This document shows positions 28,493-36,737 of a stretch of DNA of 42,422 bases, one piece after another (within the stretch, counting starts at the first letter, position 1; every line of letters starts with the position of its first letter). Origin of the DNA: Bradyrhizobium sp. Leo170 (lineage in GTDB: Bacteria > Pseudomonadota > Alphaproteobacteria > Rhizobiales > Xanthobacteraceae); NCBI RefSeq assembly GCF_004296405.1, contig NZ_PSRR01000028.1, positions 1 through 42,422 on the forward strand, read 5' to 3'. Made by a program: the position numbers and the translations under genes. The notes under the pieces were generated by a model. It was not told the origin of the DNA and searched no databases. It saw only the letters and a list, made by a program, of their open reading frames with translations.

Positions 28493-29471
28493 TCACGCCT
28501 TGCTCGGCATTGCCGACGAGAACGCGGCATAGCTCCGCGCCCGGGCGTATTGCCGGAAGTCGTCCGCGTCGAGCGGACCGAATGCCGCCGCCTTCTCGAA
28601 GGCTTCGGCGCATTTCGTAAATTCCGCGAGCATGTAGGTGGCACGCCCCAGGCCGACGTATCCGCTCGCGTCCCCGTGCTCGATTCCGTTGCGGAAGTGC
28701 TCGGCCGCGTCTTCGTAGCGACCAACCTTCAGATAGAGCGCGCCCAAGCCGAAGCTGGCTTCCGCAAGGCTCGGATCGAGAGCGAGCGCGGAGAGGAAAG
28801 CTTTTTCCGACTCTTCGGCGTCGCCTCTCTCCTGCCGGTGAGAATCGCCAGTCGGAGCCAGGTGTCGGCGTGGACGATCTCCAGCTCCAACGCTTTGCGC
28901 AGGCAGGTCTCGGCCAGCTCGTCGCGGGAGAGGCATTCGTAGATGCTCGAAAGGTCGCGCCACAGCCGGACGTCGGTCGGCGCCAGGGAAAGGGCCGCGA
29001 CGAACGCCTCCATGGCTAGTTCGTAGTTCTCTGCCCTACGGCACATCGATCCGAACTGACGCAACGTCGGCAAGGGTGCCCCGTGCCTCTCGAGGAGGGT
29101 CACGACAATGGGAAATCTATTCTTTAGATCATCCAACTTGCCGGAGACGCTATCGGCATCCAGCAGGTTAAGCGCCAAGTCGATCGAAGCTGTCTTCATC
29201 GGGCCGAGGTTCGTCTGTGCTTCGATGTGGTCCGCAGCGGCCACCAAGCCGGTCCGCAACGTACCCCGGAGGTGGCCCCGCTGAAGACGACCGGCCGTCA
29301 CGAGCGCACCATCGTCACCAGGACCCCGCGGATGTCGCCCTCCGATTCGAGGGAAACCGACTGATGGTCCCCGCGGGTCGCTGACGATTCCCCGTGCGCA
29401 ACTGCGATCGACTGAAGATTGAGGACAGCCGCCGCAAGGCAACGAATGAGACTCCGACGGTCGAACTTCAT
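28493..29471 (-). pseudogene. Exported TPR-repeat protein broken by two frameshifts
   Basis: The gene begins at an ATG at 29471 behind an excellent GAAGGAGAG site and encodes a signal peptide (MKFDRRSLIRCLAAAVLNL, then AVAHGES). This frame stops at 29298-29300. The protein continues in a second frame (DLALNLLDADS..., AMEAFVAALSLAPTDVRLW, a TPR) down to about 28836. It then continues in a third frame (GDAEESEKAFLSALALDPS, VGRYEDAAEHFRNGIEHG, more TPRs) to the stop at 28493. Each join needs one missing base. Reconstructed it would be about 326 residues, periplasmic, with four or so TPRs. It lies 118 bases downstream of the iorB-like gene on the same strand. It is either a decayed gene or affected by sequencing errors. 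Confidence 0.75.
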
Positions 29472-29589
29472 GGCAACTCTCCTTCGATAAATGAGAGGAA
29501 ATCGTGCGAGATGTGTGGCTCTCGACGAAGCGGTTCGAGGCAGACGTTCGGTTCAAAGGTATTGCTGAGGGACGATTTCGCTCCCAAGA

Positions 29590-31776
29590 TCACGTGACGA
29601 ACGGAAGACCGGTCGTCGCCCTTCCGGTGAGGCTCAGAATCGCGTTGGCCACGGCGGGAGCGATCAATGGCACACCGGGTTCGCCCACACCCGTCGGGTT
29701 CCTCCGCGAAGGCACGATGTAGGTTTCGACGGAAGGCGCCTCGTCCATGCGAAGAACCCTGTAACCGTCGAAGTTCGTTTCCTGCGGAACGCCGCGATCA
29801 AGCGTTATGCGGCCGTAGAGCGCGGCACTTAGTCCGAAGCAGACCCCACCCTCCATCTGCGCGGCAATCTGGTTCGGAGCTACGGCGACGCCGCAATCAA
29901 CCGCGCAGACCACGCGGCGCACTTTCGGGATTCCTCCGCGCATGGATACTTCGGCCACCTGGGCGACGACGGTACCGAAGCATTCGTGAACGGCGAGCCC
30001 GCGTGCCCACCCGGCTTCGATCGGGCCGGCCCAACCTGCCTTCTTGCAGACGAGCTCCAATACGGCGAGCCGACGGACATCGCCTGCCTTCGCATAGATT
30101 GCGCGGCGGTACTCGGCCGGATCGCGTTTGGCCCGACGCGCGAGCTGGTCGACTGTATGTTCGAGGACCATGGCCGTGTGAGAGTTGCCGACCGAGCGCC
30201 AGAATGCTGGAGGCACGGCGAGCTTCGGCGTGAAAACCTTGCCATCGACCACGGCCGCGACGGCAAGGTACGGCGAATTCTTGATGCCCTCGACAGCGAT
30301 TTCGTTGGCGCCGAACGGAATCAGCGCCTGCGCCACGGCGTGATGGCGCCAGGCAGCCGGAAGGCCTGCGTCGCCGCACTTGATGGAAATCCTGTGGTGA
30401 ACCATCGGCCGGTAGTATCCTGAAGTCATGTCGTCTTCTCGCGTCCAGACGAGCTTGACCGGCCTGCCGCCACCCACGTGACGGGCGATGTTGACGCATT
30501 CGACAACGTAGTCGGATGTCATGATGCCCCGGCGTCCAAACGATCCGCCCGCCGGCAACGTTTCGATCTCGACCATGCCGGGCAGCGAGATCGCCGTCAG
30601 CGCGGCATTAATCTGGTCCATGGTCTGCAGCTGCGACGCGAACATCAGCTTCACCTTGCGCCCGTCGACCCGCGCGACGCAGTTCATCGGCTCCATCGCA
30701 GCATGTGCGAGATACGGGAAGTCGAACGACGCCTCGAAAAGTTCTCCATCGAAGGCCCGCTCGACATTGCCGACGGTATGGAACGCCGCGCCGGTCACAT
30801 CGGTTTTGCCGTTGGCGATATCGCGGTAGAGAGCCCGCAGTTCGTGCGATGAACGCGTCTCGGCCTTCGTGTCGTCCCAAGTGATCTTGAGCGCGTCGCG
30901 CCCGCGGCGCGCGGACCAGGTGTCTTCCGCAACCACCGCCACGCCGCTCCCGATCTCGAACACGTCCACCACGCCGGGTATTCTTCGGGCCGCGCCGGCG
31001 TCGAAGCTGGCGAGCTTGCCTCCGAAACGGGGAGGGTGGGCAACCATTGCCGTGAGCATGCGCGGAAGCTGGACGTCCTGCGTGTAACGCGCAGTACCGT
31101 TGCTCTTGGATTGGCTATCCTTGCGGCGCACAAGATCCGTTCCGATCAATTTGTAGTCCTTGGGATCCTTGAGCGTCGGATTCGCCGGCGGCGTGACCTT
31201 CGCCGCGTCAGCGAGCAACTCAACGAAAGTTTCCTGACGGTCCGAACCGGCGTGATATACGACGCCGCTTCGTACGTTGATCGAGGCGACGGGTACGCCC
31301 CACTTTCCGGCAGCAGCCTGCACGAACATCGCGCGCGCGGCGGCACCGGCGTGGCGAAGCTGGTCCCACGAGCCTGCGATGGCGCTCGAGCCCGCGGTAG
31401 CCTGGATTCCCATCACCGTGTTCTTGTAGATGGCGGCATTTGCGGGGGACGACTCGAGCCTGACTTTTTCCCAATCCGCGTCAAGCTCTTCCGCGACGAT
31501 TGCCGCGAGCCCCGCGTGGGTGCCCTGCCCCATCTCCTGATGCTTGTTGACGACGGTAACCCAGCCCGCTTCGTCGATCTTGATGAACGGCCCGAACGCG
31601 CTTGGATCCGGGCTTTGCGCGCCGATGCTCAGCGCGCCAGACGCGACGGCTCCTATGTTTCTTGCCGTGTAACCGACCACTAGCGCCCCGCCCAGCAGGC
31701 TGCCGCCCAAGACCAGACGCCGGCGGGTGAGCACGGGCGATCGCGACGACCGTTCTTCGGATTTACGTTCGGACAT
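29590..31776 (-). CDS. IorB-like molybdenum subunit of a periplasmic aldehyde/N-heterocycle oxidoreductase
   Basis: The 728-residue product is the large molybdopterin subunit of the isoquinoline-1-oxidoreductase class. A twin-arginine signal (LTRRRLVLGG, residues 16-25) directs export. The N-terminal part has VVNKHQEMGQGTHAGLA, the middle has GGSFGRRGIM, and the C-terminal PTGVGEPGVPLIAP contains the active-site Glu that activates water at molybdenum. The ATG at 31776 overlaps the stop of the small-subunit gene by one base (TGATG); the frame is open upstream to 31833. There is no FAD subunit or cytochrome c gene beside it, so electrons would leave through another periplasmic carrier. The substrate is unknown. 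Confidence 0.93.
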   Translation of the reverse strand: MSERKSEERSSRSPVLTRRRLVLGGSLLGGALVVGYTARNIGAVASGALSIGAQSPDPSAFGPFIKIDEAGWVTVVNKHQEMGQGTHAGLAAIVAEELDADWEKVRLESSPANAAIYKNTVMGIQATAGSSAIAGSWDQLRHAGAAARAMFVQAAAGKWGVPVASINVRSGVVYHAGSDRQETFVELLADAAKVTPPANPTLKDPKDYKLIGTDLVRRKDSQSKSNGTARYTQDVQLPRMLTAMVAHPPRFGGKLASFDAGAARRIPGVVDVFEIGSGVAVVAEDTWSARRGRDALKITWDDTKAETRSSHELRALYRDIANGKTDVTGAAFHTVGNVERAFDGELFEASFDFPYLAHAAMEPMNCVARVDGRKVKLMFASQLQTMDQINAALTAISLPGMVEIETLPAGGSFGRRGIMTSDYVVECVNIARHVGGGRPVKLVWTREDDMTSGYYRPMVHHRISIKCGDAGLPAAWRHHAVAQALIPFGANEIAVEGIKNSPYLAVAAVVDGKVFTPKLAVPPAFWRSVGNSHTAMVLEHTVDQLARRAKRDPAEYRRAIYAKAGDVRRLAVLELVCKKAGWAGPIEAGWARGLAVHECFGTVVAQVAEVSMRGGIPKVRRVVCAVDCGVAVAPNQIAAQMEGGVCFGLSAALYGRITLDRGVPQETNFDGYRVLRMDEAPSVETYIVPSRRNPTGVGEPGVPLIAPAVANAILSLTGRATTGLPFVT

Positions 31777-32219
31777 CACGCGACTCCTGCCGCATCCTTG
31801 ATCGCCGCTCTGATGCGCTGATAGGTCCCACATCGGCAGATGTTTCCACTCATGGCACCATCGATGTCGGCGTCGGTGGGCTTAGGGATCGCTTCAAGCA
31901 GCGCGGCGGCTTGCATGATCTGGCCGGACTGGCAGTAGCCGCATTGCGGAACGTCGTGCTTGACCCAAGCGGCAAGCAGGCGATGGTCTGCACCCAATCC
32001 CTCGATCGTCCTGATCCTCATGCCTTGCGCGTCGGCTACGGAAATCGAGCACGAACGCAGAGCCTGCCCGTCCGCATGAACCGTACAGGCTCCGCATTGG
32101 GCGACGCCGCAACCGTACTTCGTCCCGGTCAACCCGAGATGATCGCGGATGGCCCAGAGCAACGGCATGCGGACATCGCCGTCGAAGTTCCGGTCGTTTC
32201 CATTGACGTTGAGCTTCAT
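31776..32219 (-). CDS. IorA-like [2Fe-2S] subunit
   Basis: This 147-residue protein carries the two iron-sulfur clusters of the IorAB-type enzyme: Cys37, Cys42, Cys45 and Cys57 (ferredoxin type), and Cys93, Cys96, Cys128 and Cys130 (helical type). It has no signal peptide of its own and is presumably carried out by the Tat signal of its partner. The ATG at 32219 starts the usual MKLNVNG sequence; a frame to 32297 would run into the operator boxes. Its stop overlaps the start of the large subunit by one base. The promoter with paired boxes lies 50-93 bases upstream. Confidence 0.93.
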   Translation of the reverse strand: MKLNVNGNDRNFDGDVRMPLLWAIRDHLGLTGTKYGCGVAQCGACTVHADGQALRSCSISVADAQGMRIRTIEGLGADHRLLAAWVKHDVPQCGYCQSGQIMQAAALLEAIPKPTDADIDGAMSGNICRCGTYQRIRAAIKDAAGVA

Positions 32220-32268
32220 CACCGCGCTCCTTGCCTCCGCCCCGGCCCGCGGCGGAGCGGCTAAATAA

Positions 32269-32312
32269 TTGCACCAAGTGTAAAGTTTATATCGCACTCA
32301 GTGCAACAACAA
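32269..32312 (-). promoter_or_regulatory. iorAB promoter with two TetR-type boxes
   Basis: Read on the minus strand: -35 TTGTTG (32312-32307), 17-base spacer, -10 TAAACT (32289-32284). One box (TCGCACTCAGTGCAA on plus, 32292-32306) fills the spacer. The other (TTGCACCAAGTGTAA, 32269-32283) follows the -10. Box centres are 23 bp apart. This repeats the layout at the DUF2147 promoter exactly. Confidence 0.65.
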
Positions 32313-32418
32313 GCCCAGAGGTTGAGCTTTTATGCGGCCATTTGGCGCGTACACAATATCTTTAGTCGCTTTCGAGTTGGACTCAGCCCCCTTAAATAGA
32401 GCGACCGGTCTAATTCTC
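32313..32418. other. Short spacer between divergent promoters
   Basis: About 106 AT-richer bases separate the leftward iorAB promoter from the rightward promoter at 32419. No gene or further box was seen. Confidence 0.4.
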
Positions 32419-32464
32419 TTGACGCTAAAATTCGTCCTCGATAATAGATCGATCATTCCGTCTA
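32419..32464 (+). promoter_or_regulatory. Promoter with TAGATCGATCA-type operator
   Basis: -35 TTGACG (32419-32424), 17-base spacer, -10 TAATAG (32442-32447). The operator TAGATCGATCATTCCGTCTA (32445-32464) begins within the -10 and differs from the SDR operator at only 3 of 20 positions. The transcript would run toward the DUF3108 gene. Confidence 0.6.
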
Positions 32465-32756
32465 TTGTTCCGGGGGAATGCCATGCGATTGCTTCGAGCC
32501 CATCGTGGATCAGTCGACCCCCGCGGCTGTGAGAGCGACGCGGGTCACCAACTTGCCGCCGTGCCGAGGCGAATTCACAACACCTCCACTCTCGGCACTT
32601 GGTGGCGCCCGGCTTAGCGCTATTTGCGCCTCAGATCGGACAAAGTTGAATCCGGATGGCAGCCTCCTTCGACCGGAACGAACTTTGAATGCAAGGCCGA
32701 GGCAAGGAACCAAGTTACTACGCGGCGCTGGCGCGCTCGCAGAAAGAGGTCGAACA
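32465..32756 (+). other. Long leader between promoter and DUF3108 gene
   Basis: These 292 bases lie between a good promoter and the first supported start codon. An ATG at 32478 has a G-rich stretch just upstream and an open frame that runs into the DUF3108 gene, but its 93 extra residues are Pro/Arg-rich, show no domain and precede an internal signal peptide. I read it as an untranslated leader or remnant. Confidence 0.4.
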
Positions 32757-33569
32757 ATGATCGATTGGGCAGGGAAACCAGCCAGGCGAACGATCGCGGC
32801 GCTTATGGCCGTTGCGGTATCAGGGCCAATCCCTCAATCGGCCATGGCTGCGACGGTCTATGCGCGGTATTCGCTGGCTTATCTGGGGGTTCGGGTCGGC
32901 GAGGTTAAGACGGCGAACGACATTGGCGCGTCATCCTACCAAGCTGACCTTGATGCCCAGCTAACGGGCGCCGCGAGAGTCGCTATGTCGTATAAGATCA
33001 ACATGAAGGCGAATGGGCTTGTCCGCGAAGGAGCCCTTCTTCCCTCGCACTTCACGACCAGCCAAGTCGGGACCGGCAGAGCGCAAAGCATACGGGTGTC
33101 GCTCAAGGGCGGCAACGCGCAAACCACCGAGATTGATCCACCGATCGAAGATAGCGCGGCACTGGTTCCTTTGAAGGAAGAATACAAGCAAAATGTGGTC
33201 GATCCCGTTAGCGCACTCATACTGACTGTTCCGCCCGGTGACGATGGAGTGGGCCCCTCCTCCTGCAACCGAACCTTGCGCGTGTTCAACGGTGTTTTCC
33301 GGGCGGATATAACCCTCTCTTACCTCAGGACGGAGCAACTCAAGACCCGAGGCTATTCCGGTCCCGCGGCCGTATGCTCCGCGCGGTTCGTCCCTCTCGC
33401 GGGTCACGACCCAAATTCGTCGATGACAAAATTCATGGTCGCCAACCAGGGTATCGAAGTTCGCCTGGCTCCGGTGAGGGGCACCTCAATGGTCATGTTA
33501 GTCTCGGCGACCGTACCCATGCCATTGGGTACCGGAGTCATAAAGCTCGAGGAACACAAGACGCAATAA
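32757..33569 (+). CDS. Exported DUF3108-family protein
   Basis: The 270-residue product starts with a secretion signal (basic WAGKPARRT, then a hydrophobic stretch ending in SAMAA near residue 31). A DUF3108-type beta-rich domain follows: YSLAYLGVRVGEVK, repeated YKINMKANGLV and RAQSIRVSLKGG strands, PVSALILTVP and a CNRTLRVFNG-like stretch. It has two or more Cys (CNRTL and VCSAR) that could form a disulfide. The family is periplasmic and of unknown function. The ATG at 32757 has AGAGGT 6 bases upstream and directly precedes the signal peptide, so it is preferred over the longer frame from 32478. Confidence 0.82.
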   Translation: MIDWAGKPARRTIAALMAVAVSGPIPQSAMAATVYARYSLAYLGVRVGEVKTANDIGASSYQADLDAQLTGAARVAMSYKINMKANGLVREGALLPSHFTTSQVGTGRAQSIRVSLKGGNAQTTEIDPPIEDSAALVPLKEEYKQNVVDPVSALILTVPPGDDGVGPSSCNRTLRVFNGVFRADITLSYLRTEQLKTRGYSGPAAVCSARFVPLAGHDPNSSMTKFMVANQGIEVRLAPVRGTSMVMLVSATVPMPLGTGVIKLEEHKTQ

Positions 33570-33855
33570 CTGCCCGTCGGCACGCGCCAGTGAAGCAGTC
33601 CCAGTTTCGACTCGATTCATCGACTTCCGAAGGAGGTTAAACGCCTTCCCGCCGCAAGCGACATCATGGGAGAGCGCTCAGGCCGGCCGGAAAATCTTTC
33701 CCATCGTGCCGGCTACAGGCGCGGGAATGATCTCCTTCCGGCGCTGATGCTCGAAGGGTGCGGACGATCAGTTGCCGCGATGGACGTGGGCCGCATCATG
33801 CGGATCCGGACCCACGTTTCCCCGACACGGTGTTCGAACCAACGACGCCATACGA
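33570..33855. other. Gene-free gap
   Basis: About 286 bases between the convergent DUF3108 and transporter genes. A short frame at 33666-33881 has no recognisable domain. The sequence CGGTGTTCGAACC near 33830 recalls a tRNA T-arm, but no tRNA can be folded around it. Confidence 0.4.
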
Positions 33856-35184
33856 CTAGCGCTCCTGCCCCACTCGGCTGAGAGTATTTGCCGCATCGGG
33901 ATCCTCTGGCACGACGTAGAGGAGAGTGCCCGCGACCGCAGATATCAGGGAGGCCCCACCCATGAAGGCCGCGATCGCGTACCAGTTCCCCGTTGCGCCC
34001 AACAAGTAGGTCCCCATCAGAGGCGCCGTCGCACTGCCGAAGATCGTGCCCAAGGTGTATCCGATGGCCATCCCGGTATAGCGAACCTTGAGCGGAAATA
34101 CCTCGGTATAGAATGTGGGCATCACGCCGTAGTTTGCGGCAAACGGAACGAACATGATGATGAAGCCGAGCAGCATCAGGCTGAAGCTCCTGGTCTCCAG
34201 GAGCGAGAACCAAATGAATGGCGCCACGGTCATGACGGCTGCGCCTGCGACGAAGATCATCTTGCGATTGATCCTGTCAGAAAGCCAGCCGAAGAACACC
34301 ATGGCTACTGCAAGGAAAAGGAAGGCACCCATCACCAGGATGAGCATTTCTCCACGCGGGACGCCCAGATGTTGGGCATAGGAGAGGGAAAAGACAGAAG
34401 CCGTATAAAAGAACGTACCGGCACCGACGTATGCCAATGCGAGAAGGATTAGCCGCCCCTTGTAATCCTTAAACGTCTCCAGGAGGGGCGTCTTCACGAG
34501 GTGCGCCCTGCTCTTAACTTCTTCGAAGTCAGGGCTCTCGGAGACACGCGCGCGGATCACCATTCCAACCACAACCAGAATTGCGCTCAGAACAAATGGA
34601 ATTCGCCAACCCCAGGACAGGAACTGAGACTCATCCAGAGCGCTCAGGGCCAAGAAGGCCAGATTCGCAAGAATGAGGCCGAATGCCGATCCCGTGTTGA
34701 CGATACTCCCAAACAGGCCGCGTCGCCCGGGGCCGGCGTGCTCCACACTGATCAGCACGGCCCCGCTGTACTCTCCGCCCAAGGAAAAGCCTTGAACAAT
34801 GCGGACAACGACGAGCGTTACCGGTGCCCAGATCCCGATTGCATCATAAGTCGGCAGGAGCCCGATCAGGAATGTCGCGCCACCCATCAAAGACAAGGTG
34901 ATGATCAAGGAGGACTTGCGCCCGATCCGATCCCCGAGATGACCAAATACGGCCGCCCCAATGGGGCGCGCAATAAAAGCAACCGCGAAAGTGGACAGCG
35001 ACAGCAACGTGCCGACAAGCGGATCAAAAGAAGGAAAGAAGAGCCGTCCAAAAACCAGAGCGGCCGCGATTCCATAGACGAAAAACTCATACCATTCGAC
35101 GATAGTCCCCGCTAAGCTCGACGCAAGCGCCTTCGTTGCGTCGGCGCCGTCCACAACCTCACTTTCAATCGTAACTGTCGACAT
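33856..35184 (-). CDS. MHS-family (major facilitator) metabolite:proton symporter
   Basis: The 442-residue protein has twelve predicted membrane helices in the major facilitator pattern. The MHS-type opening (IVEWYEFFVYGIAAALVFG at about 26-44), the loop GHLGDRIGRKSS after helix 2, RIVQGFSLGGEYSGA in helix 4 and GWLSDRINRKM after helix 8 are diagnostic. MHS members import organic acids (shikimate, alpha-ketoglutarate, citrate, proline). The ATG at 35184 has GGGAGG 7 bases upstream. It lies downstream of, and on the same strand as, the DHDPS-like aldolase gene but 472 bases away, so it may have its own promoter. The substrate is probably the acid that the aldolase degrades, by context only. 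Confidence 0.92.
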   Translation of the reverse strand: MSTVTIESEVVDGADATKALASSLAGTIVEWYEFFVYGIAAALVFGRLFFPSFDPLVGTLLSLSTFAVAFIARPIGAAVFGHLGDRIGRKSSLIITLSLMGGATFLIGLLPTYDAIGIWAPVTLVVVRIVQGFSLGGEYSGAVLISVEHAGPGRRGLFGSIVNTGSAFGLILANLAFLALSALDESQFLSWGWRIPFVLSAILVVVGMVIRARVSESPDFEEVKSRAHLVKTPLLETFKDYKGRLILLALAYVGAGTFFYTASVFSLSYAQHLGVPRGEMLILVMGAFLFLAVAMVFFGWLSDRINRKMIFVAGAAVMTVAPFIWFSLLETRSFSLMLLGFIIMFVPFAANYGVMPTFYTEVFPLKVRYTGMAIGYTLGTIFGSATAPLMGTYLLGATGNWYAIAAFMGGASLISAVAGTLLYVVPEDPDAANTLSRVGQER

Positions 35185-35656
35185 ATCAATCCTCCCATTG
35201 GATTTTGGTTTTGGCGCATCCATCAAAAGCCCGCACTGTGGTCTTGGCTTTGTTGACGCTTCGAAGTCGGATGCTCGCTCCCAAAGGAAGCCGGATCGCC
35301 ATTTGTGGAAATGCGCTGACTCCTTTAAGCTGCTTCTTTTTGTGACGTCCTTAGTGCTCCTCAATCAATGCTCTGAACTGGAGTTTCTCCTGAACGCCTC
35401 GGGATCAGCTCGCCACTGCGTCAATGCTCTACGCCTGCGCTGATCAAGGCTCAGGGCTGAAAAGGTTGGACGTTCCAGCCGAGTGTCGACGAAGTGTGGC
35501 CTGGGTACTCAATGCGCCGTTCCAGCGGCTCAGCAAGCAGCCGCCCAACGTGAGCGCCAACGAAACGACCCGCCAATGTTGCCTTGATACCTGTGGAGCA
35601 AGGCGAGCCCTTTTCTCCAGCCAGACGCCTTGACCACAGCGTCGATGGAGGACCGT
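35185..35656. other. Long gap between transporter and aldolase genes
   Basis: These 472 bases hold no supported gene. On the minus strand, 35618-35655 could encode SIDAVVKASGWRKG, faintly like the start of DUF3489 proteins, but the frame ends soon after. A promoter for the transporter is likely here though none stands out. Confidence 0.4.
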
Positions 35657-36553
35657 CTAGAGAACGCCGAGGTCGACAAGGACCGCCGCCAGCCGCTTCT
35701 CGTTTTCAACCGACAGTCGTCCTAGGGGATTTCTGGCCGGTCCGACACTCAGTCCCAGCACGTGGAGCGCGGCCTTGACGGCCTTCGATAGGCCGAGTTC
35801 GACAAGGAGATTGGCCAACGGTAACAGCTTCTCATGCTGCTTCCTGCCTTCGACCAGGTTCGATTCGACGACCACTGTGCGATGAAGTGCTACGCAGCGG
35901 GATGGCACTATGTTTGCCATGCCGGTTGTCCATCCGCGCACACCCAGGCAGAAGGCGGGAAAAGCATATGGATCAAAGCCGCCGCCAAGCACCTCGAAGC
36001 GATTGCCGAACCTAGACTTCAGCAGCGAAATACGGTTCACGTCCATGGTCGCTTCCTTGATCGCGACAAGGTTTTCGATGTGGACCATGCGAGCGATCGT
36101 ATCGCCGGTCAGATCAACCTGCGACGTGAACGGGTTGTTATACAGCATTACCGGCAGCTTGACGGACCGAGCGACCTTCTCCACGTGTGCGACGACCTCG
36201 TCGGCCCCCAAAGCATAGTACGTTGGGATGCTGATCATCACGCCGTCAGCCCTACTGGCCTCGGCATGCTCGGCCAGGCCGATCGTCTCTTTCGTGGTGA
36301 TAGCGGAGATTCCGATCACCGCAGGGATGCGGCCTTTCGTGATCGACACGGTCGCCTCGGCGAGTTGCTGGCGTTCAGGAGTGCTGAGATAGGCAAATTC
36401 ACCGGTGCTGCCGAGAGGAATTACGGCATGCACGCCTCCCTCGATCACGTGGTTCAGCAACCGCTCGTATGAGCGCAAATCGATACGTTCGCCTGACTCG
36501 TCGAAAGGAGTGACAGGAAAGGCAAGGACTCCCTGGAAAAGTTCTTTCGCCAT
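35657..36553 (-). CDS. DHDPS/NAL-family aldolase
   Basis: This 298-residue class I aldolase belongs to the dihydrodipicolinate synthase/N-acetylneuraminate lyase superfamily: GSTGE at 48-52, catalytic Tyr138 in LYNNPFTS and the Schiff-base Lys166 in AIKEAT. The Arg that binds the carboxylate in true DapA is not evident. Together with an FCD-GntR regulator and an organic-acid transporter this points to a catabolic aldolase or dehydratase (2-keto acid substrates) rather than lysine synthesis. GAGG lies 7 bases before the ATG at 36553; a second ATG at 36565 is possible. The gene is divergent from the regulator. Confidence 0.9.
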   Translation of the reverse strand: MAKELFQGVLAFPVTPFDESGERIDLRSYERLLNHVIEGGVHAVIPLGSTGEFAYLSTPERQQLAEATVSITKGRIPAVIGISAITTKETIGLAEHAEASRADGVMISIPTYYALGADEVVAHVEKVARSVKLPVMLYNNPFTSQVDLTGDTIARMVHIENLVAIKEATMDVNRISLLKSRFGNRFEVLGGGFDPYAFPAFCLGVRGWTTGMANIVPSRCVALHRTVVVESNLVEGRKQHEKLLPLANLLVELGLSKAVKAALHVLGLSVGPARNPLGRLSVENEKRLAAVLVDLGVL

Positions 36554-36623
36554 TTCAAACCTCATCTTTTCTGAATGGCTCTCGAGCCGGACTTGGATCT
36601 GTCATGGGCAGGAACCAAACCAC

Positions 36624-36663
36624 ATATCAGGCTGTCTGACAAGTAGGTCACCTGATATCAGGT
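36624..36663. promoter_or_regulatory. Operator region of the aldolase/regulator divergent promoters
   Basis: A perfect 14-bp palindrome ACCTGATATCAGGT lies at 36650-36663. The octamer ATATCAGG from its right side recurs as a direct repeat at 36624-36631, 31 bp (about three turns) away. The region lies midway between two divergent genes, one of which encodes an FCD-GntR regulator, so it is likely the regulator's binding site. Confidence 0.6.
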
Positions 36664-36737
36664 AGCCGGATTATCTTGCGAGGATCGGTCCGCTTTTGTA
36701 GAGGTCTTATTGAGCACCAGAGGGCAGGTAGCGGGCG

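Noticed and set aside
33815..33845. tRNA-like T-arm sequence (GGTTCGAACACC on the minus strand)
   Set aside because: No acceptor, D or anticodon arm could be placed around it.
33666..33881. 71-codon plus-strand open frame in the gap before the transporter
   Set aside because: No recognisable feature, overlaps the end of the transporter gene antisense.
35618..35655. DUF3489-like fragment SIDAVVKASGWRKG on the minus strand
   Set aside because: Too short and ends in a different frame; may be chance similarity.
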